Shown piece by piece: positions 57,401 through 64,000 of a DNA stretch of 64,000 nucleotides. The position numbers were made by a program, and so were the translations under genes. Source of the DNA: Apteryx mantelli (Eukaryota; Chordata; Aves; Apterygiformes; Apterygidae); NCBI RefSeq assembly GCF_036417845.1, contig NC_089990.1:4600001-4664000 (forward strand). Reading direction: 5' to 3'. The notes below the pieces were generated by a model. It saw only the letters and a list, made by a program, of their open reading frames with translations. It did no database searches and was not told the origin of the DNA. Position 1 is the first letter of the stretch; each line of letters opens with the position of its first letter.

Positions 57401-59057
57401 GAGTTTTCCTGGCAGGCAGAGCCAAGGGTTTTGCAGGGCGGCAGCGCGGTCGTGGAGCGCAGGTTAAACACCGCCCCGGACAGCGGAGCGATGCTTGATC
57501 CCCGAAGCCCTCGCGCTTAGGGGGACCCAGACCGTCCGGCGCCTTGTGTCCCGCGTCAGCCCACCCCACGCCGTGCAGGCCACGGGACTTCTCCCCGTAC
57601 GTGCCGGGAGGGTTTCCCAAACTGCATCCCAAGCCGGGCCGGGCTGCAAGGCACAAGAGGAGCTGCTGCCCTGGCGCTTGCTCCGCTTCCCCGCACTGCA
57701 TGCGCACGCGGCAAACACGGAGATGGGAGCTACGGGGAAAGGTCCAGCGGTGCTCGGTCAAGCCGGCTGGTTTCCACAAAGCTCCTATCGCTCCTGAACG
57801 ACACCGCGTGCGACCCAGCCCGCTGCCGATGGGATCTGGCCACGCGCGGCAGGGCTTTCTCACGATTTCCCAGCCGCTTTGCACCCTGGAAATGGGAACG
57901 TCCCTTCCAGGGGGCAACCGAGGGGCCGGGAGCATCCCGTCGCGCACCGGGCGCTCTTCGTCCCCGCGGCAGGCTTCGTTCGCTGACGTCCTATTCCCAC
58001 CGTTCGGCTGGACCAGCTCCGGCTGCTTTTACAGTGCGACTTGAAGCGCTCGGATGTGGAACGGAAAAGCTAGACCTCAGGATCGGGGGGTTAGGATTTA
58101 GCGTTAAGCCGGGTGCTGAAGTAGGTCCTTTCTAGCTAGGCGGGGACCGCTGCCGGCTCTCGTGGTTTCCCTGAAGGTCTGGTGATGGTTCACGCTGCAG
58201 TGGAAACCCCGGAGGCCGGTGAGGACCTCGCCTTGCCCGTATTAAAGCATTAAAGAGTCAGCTTGCGGCGCCGGAGCAGGCCGCGACCCGGGAGCGACCG
58301 GAGAGCTCAGGGGTCAGATGCCAAAAAGAAAAAAAAGAAGAAAAATGAAAAAAACTTAATTATCGGTTCGAATGCCGCGTTTCAAGCCTGGGGAAGGGGA
58401 CGTTCCCGGCCAGAAACGTCCCGCCGGGACGAGCCCCCACCGCCGTCTTCCCGCCAAGGGCCGCGGCGGGATGTTTTCCGCGCCCGGGGTCTGCACGTCC
58501 TTCGAGCCGCCTCTCCTCTTAATGACTGGGTGCGCGGGCGTGAATTGCCCTAATTAATTGCCCTAACAGGCCACAAGCCGTAGGATATGCGTGAGGGGTT
58601 TTTCACCGCAGGAAAGACTTAAGGCTCAATATCTTTGCACGTTGGCGGTCGCAGACAAACAGCCACGACGGGCTGGGGAAGACGGAGACCCTGGAAGAGG
58701 GAACGAGCCGCAGACAAAGCCCCATGGAAACCGCGGAGATCTCTCCGGCTCGGGGGGGACCCCGCGACGGCGGGCACAATGCTCGCCTCTGTTGCCTCTC
58801 CGCGGTTGCCGATCACCTCCTCAAAGGCTAGGAAAGCCTGGGAGTGGGGAAGGAAGCTGGTGAGACAGAGTCATTTTGCACCCCACCACAGCCACACATG
58901 TTCAAAGCGGAGTCAGGAAACGCTGGAGGATATGTCTGAGTGTTAGCGATTGCCAAGGACACCCTTGTTCCCAAGGTCTCCTCGGGCAGGGAAGGTCCTG
59001 GCCTATAGCACTGGCCAGGTATTGGATAACTAGGGCCCGGCTCGCTGCAGCATGCGG
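54412..59057. other. GC-rich intergenic region
   Basis: About 4.6 kb with no recognised exon. It has a G homopolymer at about 55605-55618 and CpG-rich DNA at about 56900-58550, where long overlapping frames on both strands occur without recognisable domains. This could include an unannotated promoter, but nothing here proves it. Confidence 0.65.
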
Positions 59058-59570
59058 CTGCAATGCCAGAGCCGTGGTGCAATGCCAGAGACAAGGTGCA
59101 AGCCCAGAGCTGCTGTGCAATGCCAGAGCCGTGATGCAATGCCAGAGCTGCAGTGCAATGCCAGAGATAAGGTGCAATCCCATAGCCATGGTGCAATGCC
59201 AGAGTTGCGGTGCAATGCCAGAGCCATGGTGCAGTGCCAGAGACACAGTGCAATCCCAGAGCTGCAGTGCAATGCCCGAGCTGCAGAGTAATGCCAGAGA
59301 TGTGGTGCAATCCCAAAGACACAGTACAATCCCAGAGATGCAGAGTAATGCCAGAGATGTGGTGCAATCTCAGAGATGCAGTGCAATGCCCGAGCTGCAG
59401 AGTAATGCCAGAGATGTGGTGCAATCCCAAAGACGCAGTGCAATCCCAGAGATGCAGTGCAATGCCCGAGCTGCAGGGTAATGCCAGAGATGTGGTGCAA
59501 TCCCAAAGACGCAGCGCAATCCCAGAGATGCAGCATGATGCCCAAGCTGCGGTGTAACGCCAGAGCTGTG
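59058..59570. repeat. 19-bp minisatellite, 27 copies, with 76-bp higher-order unit
   Basis: Exactly 27 back-to-back 19-bp units of the type GTGCAATGCCAGAGCTGCA, with no length change. Copies 1-11 are irregular variants. Copies 12-15, 18-21 and 22-25 repeat the same four-variant order (CCCGAGCTGCA, then GTAATGCCAGAGATGTG, CCCAAAGACGCA, CCCAGAGATGCA), a 76-bp higher-order unit; copies 16-17 are an extra partial duplication. The 293-codon minus frame and other long frames here are by-products of the repeat. Confidence 0.97.
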
Positions 59571-62500
59571 CAGACCGTGCAGAGGCGAGCGTGGGGCCTT
59601 TCCTGCACGTCTGGGAGCTGCAACCGCTGCCCTTCCCTGCACGCCCAGACGCCAGCAGAAATCCCACCACTGCTGGTCCAGGCAGCCAGGGCCCAGGAAA
59701 CCGCCGCACGTCTGTGTCTGCAGACTGCTAAACAAGCCGAGGGGGGAAAAAAGGAGGATTTTATTTACGTCTGTTCTTTTGAGAGTGGACAGGAACACTG
59801 TTTGGGTTGTTATGTTTTTACAGCAAACCAGAAACACGCCAACAGCCAACTACGTGGTCTGAGGCCAGGCTTGCCCTGGATTTAGCGAGGGGCGCGCGGG
59901 GCCTCGTCTGGTGCAGTGGATCTAACACCACGTTTTAGAAGCACTTTGTCTCACGCTGTTAAATGTGTCTAGTCACGAATCTACGATGCAAATGAATAAC
60001 ACAGCACTTCTGGAGGGAAAAGGGACTTCGGTGTGTTGCCTGCAAGATGTTCTGGTGATGTATTTATATCAGCTCCAGCAGTGCTCATTAAAAATAGACG
60101 GTAATTGCAGCACTTCTTAAGCAAGGCGATAACAGAATGTAGCCATAAACAGAATGTGAAAATGTAGCAATTTCCACCCAGCACCTAGCTTTAATGGAAG
60201 GTTTTATCTTCTAATTAAAGCCCCCTGATCACATCTTTCTCTGTGCGGTTGTCTTTGCTTGAAAATAGACTAGGTGGTACAGATCAGACATATTTTGAGA
60301 AGATATCTGTTTCAAATTACAAGCTGGTTCTCTGCAGAGCTGCCGTGTTGCTGGCCTGCTAGTGCCAGCCAGGAAAAAATATTCCTAACATCATGAGTTG
60401 AGGATGACTGACATGCTGCTGGGGTAGGCAGGTTTCTCCTGGCAGCCACGCAGAGCCCGGGCAGGGCCATGGTGACGGCGTCTCCTGATCATCCTGCCGC
60501 CGGCTGTATCAGGAGCGAGCTCTGCACGGACTGTGGTGCGTGCACAGCCCACGGAGCACACACAGCCCGCGGTGCCTGCACGCACAGCCCACGGTGCGCA
60601 CAGCCCACGGTGCACACATGCACGCTCGCTGCATCGGCTGGCCATCCCGGGCTGCTCTGCGTGCAGATCTGTCTGTCCTTTCCTTGCCTCAGCCCTTGCT
60701 GCCGCCTCTCTGCCAAGATGGCAGTGGATAGCGTGCGCATTTTTCTCCTTTAACTAGCTCTCCACCATCTCCTTTGCCTCTGATCCATCCCTGCGAGGGC
60801 CTTGACCTCTTCTGCTCCTAGACGGCAGCGCCTTGGTCTCGGGTAGAGCGCGGTCCCCGTTCTGCCGCAGCGTTTGCAGCATCCTGGCACAGCAAAGGCG
60901 GACTCAAGCTTGTGGAGGACTCAGCTGCTGAAGCCCCGGCGTTGTCAGGCCCATGCTCTGCCAGCCTGACCTCTGCAAGGAGAGTTTTACTCTGAAGGAG
61001 TTAAACAGCTCAAACAGCCAGAGCACAGCCCAGATGGACCCATGCTCCCACCTTGCAAGCCCCCCTCTGCTGCGTGTTTTCTGTTTAGGATGTGGAAGAT
61101 TGCAGTATGCCCAGGAGAAATCACTTGCTCTGAAACGTCCTTTGTTTTGCACTTGCTTTGACGGAACAGACCAAAAATCCCCTTTCCAGTCCACGAAGCC
61201 TCTCAGCACAATCTGCCATTTGGCTGATCTGCGAGGGTCTGGCCGGGAGAGCCGTGAGCACCTCTGTGGCTGAGGGATCCTGGCAGCAGCGGCATGAAAC
61301 GCAAACCGATGGAGGGACTGGCACCTTCTCCGGAGAGCCATCCCTTCCACCTGCAACTGCAGCATCCCGCTCCCGCTTTGGGATCCGGCTTTTTGGGACT
61401 CCACCCTGGAGTCTCAGAGGAAGTTCAGCATGCGTTCCAGCTAACCAGAAATCCTTGGTGTATTTGGCTAGTTACTAATTTATAGCTGGGTAATTTCCTG
61501 TTCATACGGGCTGCTGAGGACTGCAGAAACCTTGGGGCCGGGGGCAGATCCTCTGTTATCTCAGCTGCTGCCTTCCTGCTCCGTCACGTGCACGAACAGC
61601 GTCCAAGCACCACGAAAAGCGGGAGGGAGGTAGAGCTACGGAAGAGCGTGGAGCTACTAAAATCCAGCCCGCGGTTGCTTATGATTCCTAGAGATGTTCC
61701 CGTTCAGAGAAAGTGGGCTGTATGAGATTATTGCCTCCCAGCCCTACATCGCTTGATAATAAACTGCCTGAAAAACAGTATTTTTCCTTGAATGCTCTCA
61801 CGTGGCTCTCTAGGAGCAGCTGGAGAGCTCCGCTGCCTGGCGTCAAGTCCATGTAAGACTCTTCTTGCCTTAGAGCCTGGAAAGAGAATTTGGCATTTCA
61901 TTAAGGTACCGGAACTAATCATTTTGGTGGCAAAGATGATTAAGTTTCAGCTTTCGAACCTCCCCCAGCTCTCGAACAAAACCAGAAACGTCCTCGTGAA
62001 AATGCTGTGTTCCACCAAGGAACTCTCGCTGCTGGGATCCAGGAGGCAAACATTTGTATAGGGGCTATTAATTACGTACCAGTGTCCTGACAAGATAGGG
62101 GATATTCAATCTTTTTCCAGGTTCTTTTGTCTATGTTATATCTAGTCCCAGACCCGTTCAACAATTTGTGGGCGCCGTTCCACCCCGTATCGGTGTCTGC
62201 AGGTGCCATTGTAATGGGTCCCTTTCCAGTGGCTGCAGTGCTGCTGTCCCCATCAATTTGTTTGCTGCTGTCCTCTCCTTCTCCAACTATCACTAGGAAC
62301 TGTAAGCTGTGTGCGCCCATCACAACTCCGGACAGGAAGGAGAAGAAACTTTAAGAGGTTTTTTTAATGAATATTCAGCAAATGGTAGGAGGCACTGTGA
62401 TGTTTATGGCAGGGTCAGAAGACCGGCCCAGCTCCGTGGCACCTTGCAGCAGCGAGGACTTTCCTCCTGCCCAAGCCTGGACGAACATCTTGGGTAGGGC

Positions 62501-64000
62501 AAAAATGACCCACGCACCTGCCTGCCACGGCACCAGCCTTGCGCCTCCTGTAGTTCAGACCACAGCAGTCTGCTCATGAGTGTGCTCATGAGCAGGTCAA
62601 ATGGGGTGTGAAGAACAGGTTTGGGGTTCAGGCAATCCTTTAGGGTGGTTCTTGCTCCACATTCCTTTAAGTTGTGCAAAAGCCCTGGTGACCCTTTCCT
62701 TTTTCACTAGCACTTGCATTTTTCAAAAACAAAAAAAAAACCCAGTCTGACCCTAAGCCCAGCTGTGTAGGCAGTAAGAACTTTACATGTCAGGGTTTTA
62801 GGACTAGATCCCATTTTTGTGGCATTTTAACCCATATTTAGACAAAAATGTTACTGAATATCAAGTGGTCACTGAATTCTCTTTGGCTCAGTCTTGCTGA
62901 CGTGGATTAATCATGCTTACTGAACTACAGAAATGTTTGATAAGTTTTTTTTCTTTTCCCCCACTTTTTTTTTTTTAACTCAGCATTCCCAGAAATTGCT
63001 GGTTGTGTTTTAAAACAACTGACAAAGTAAAACTCACACAATGCAAGAGAACTAAAAGATAGCTCCGCATGATATTTTGCTCAAGTTGCTAAATCATATT
63101 AGCACTGTCAATAAATTTCCACTCCTTACCCTAAAAGTTACAACATTTCAGCCCTTTGTGTTATTTGATTGTGTTTTTATAAGAGCGAGACCATCCAGAA
63201 GCAGATTATGGACAATGCTATTCTTAAGTGGACTTTGTGCCACCTTTGCACTGAGCGGTTTAGCAAGTGCGTGTTAAATGTTATCATGAGAGCTGAATTG
63301 CAAAGTGGTGAAATCATATGAGAGTGCAACAGGCTTAAGAGGCACAGCACAGGTCATTTCCATTAGAGCAAGCTCAAACCCAAATATTCTGTTGATGACA
63401 TTTGCCAAGAAAATCTGCTATTTTCCAGCAAACACTGAGAGAAGTGAAAAGTCGAAGGCAAGGGGCATTTTTCATCATTAGATCCTGTCCCTGCACTTTC
63501 TCTCTGTTCTGCCCAAGGAATACAGAGCTTGGATGCTACGGAAGAATTAGCACACATGGGATGCGAAGATTTTTCAGGCTTTTAAAAAATAAAAACCCTT
63601 TGAGGCTCAAGCCTAGGTATTCCAGTACCATTCTGGGGTTGCTTCGTGCATGTGTTGATTGTACAACTGCATTTAATGCACTGGTTGTTAAATTGCAATA
63701 TTTTCCCGCTTGCTGCCAATGCTTTGGGGATGTTTCCAGTGTTGACCATTTGCTGGGTGTCTGGTTTTCCCTCCCCTCGCAGCAAAGTTTGCCCATGCCC
63801 AGTTCCTTCTCAGCCCTAGCCCCCTTCTCCCAAGCTTTTTTCATCCCAGTCTCTCAGCTACTCTGCATACAACTGACTGTATTATCCTTAATAAACCCGC
63901 TTCCCCTACTGCTCTTCTCTCGGGGCCACAGGCAGCAAACTGGCTTGCTTGCTAGGTCATATCCTTCTCCAAAGCGCAATTCGCGGTGCAGGAAGAGTGA
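59571..64000. other. Intergenic region to the right edge
   Basis: About 4.4 kb of mixed composition. A short array of CACAGCCCACGGTGC-type repeats lies at about 60535-60625. No exon of the expected next neighbour (PLS3) or of any other gene is recognised. Confidence 0.7.

Noticed and set aside
56943..57467. 174-codon plus frame in CpG-rich DNA
   Set aside because: Low-complexity Gly/Arg composition, no domain, and overlapped by equally long minus frames as expected from high GC.
58828..59709. 293-codon minus-strand frame with LHHISGIT-like repeats
   Set aside because: It is the reverse translation of the 19-bp minisatellite. Since 19 is not a multiple of three, the frame cycles and stays open only because the unit has no stop.
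60391..61478. Possible first exon of PLS3 in the right-hand region
   Set aside because: I searched for calponin-homology and EF-hand coding segments and found none. PLS3 is expected only beyond the window.

Overview
The window looks like avian (at least sauropsid) nuclear DNA. It carries CR1 LINE fragments on both strands, multi-kilobase introns with GT-AG junctions, CpG-rich first exons and GC-rich minisatellites. There is no bacterial or viral gene organisation. Two protein-coding genes can be reconstructed exon by exon. They are transcribed divergently from promoters about 8.8 kb apart, and between them they explain essentially all the coding potential I can support.

Left half (1-32537, minus strand): LRCH2, a leucine-rich-repeat plus calponin-homology protein. 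Eleven consecutive coding exons are present, from the ATG at 32537 down to an exon ending at 1171, and all ten exon-exon phases agree. They encode about 471 residues: a Gly/Asn-rich head, the whole LRR array and the acidic linker. The C-terminal CH domain lies beyond the left edge. Intron 1 spans about 20.9 kb and holds a CR1 with a long open reverse-transcriptase-end frame, other CR1 scraps, a possible solo LTR, a CA microsatellite, and a G-rich (on the sense strand) minisatellite just downstream of exon 1.

Centre (32538-41348): the LRCH2 CpG-rich promoter, about 7.4 kb of intergenic DNA with no recognisable gene, then a G-rich minisatellite block (82-bp units at its 3' end) running up to the next promoter.

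Right half (41349-53339, plus strand): a complete nine-exon gene of about 307 codons related to FYTTD1/UIF, the UAP56-interacting mRNA-export adaptor. It has an N-terminal UAP56-binding motif (DMSLDDIIK), Arg-rich segments, an LTVSVANP segment and a C-terminal second motif (LTLDERF). It is clearly not FYTTD1 itself. Its place and direction next to LRCH2 match human LUZP4, a fast-evolving X-linked cancer/testis gene that also works as a TREX export adaptor. The main discovery candidate is that this gene preserves the ancestral UIF-like form of LUZP4.

The rest (54412-64000) is GC-rich intergenic DNA with no recognised exon. It contains an exact 19-bp x 27 minisatellite with a four-unit higher-order repeat. 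If human synteny holds, PLS3 should follow beyond the right edge. The many other open frames, especially those running through minisatellites, are treated as non-genic.
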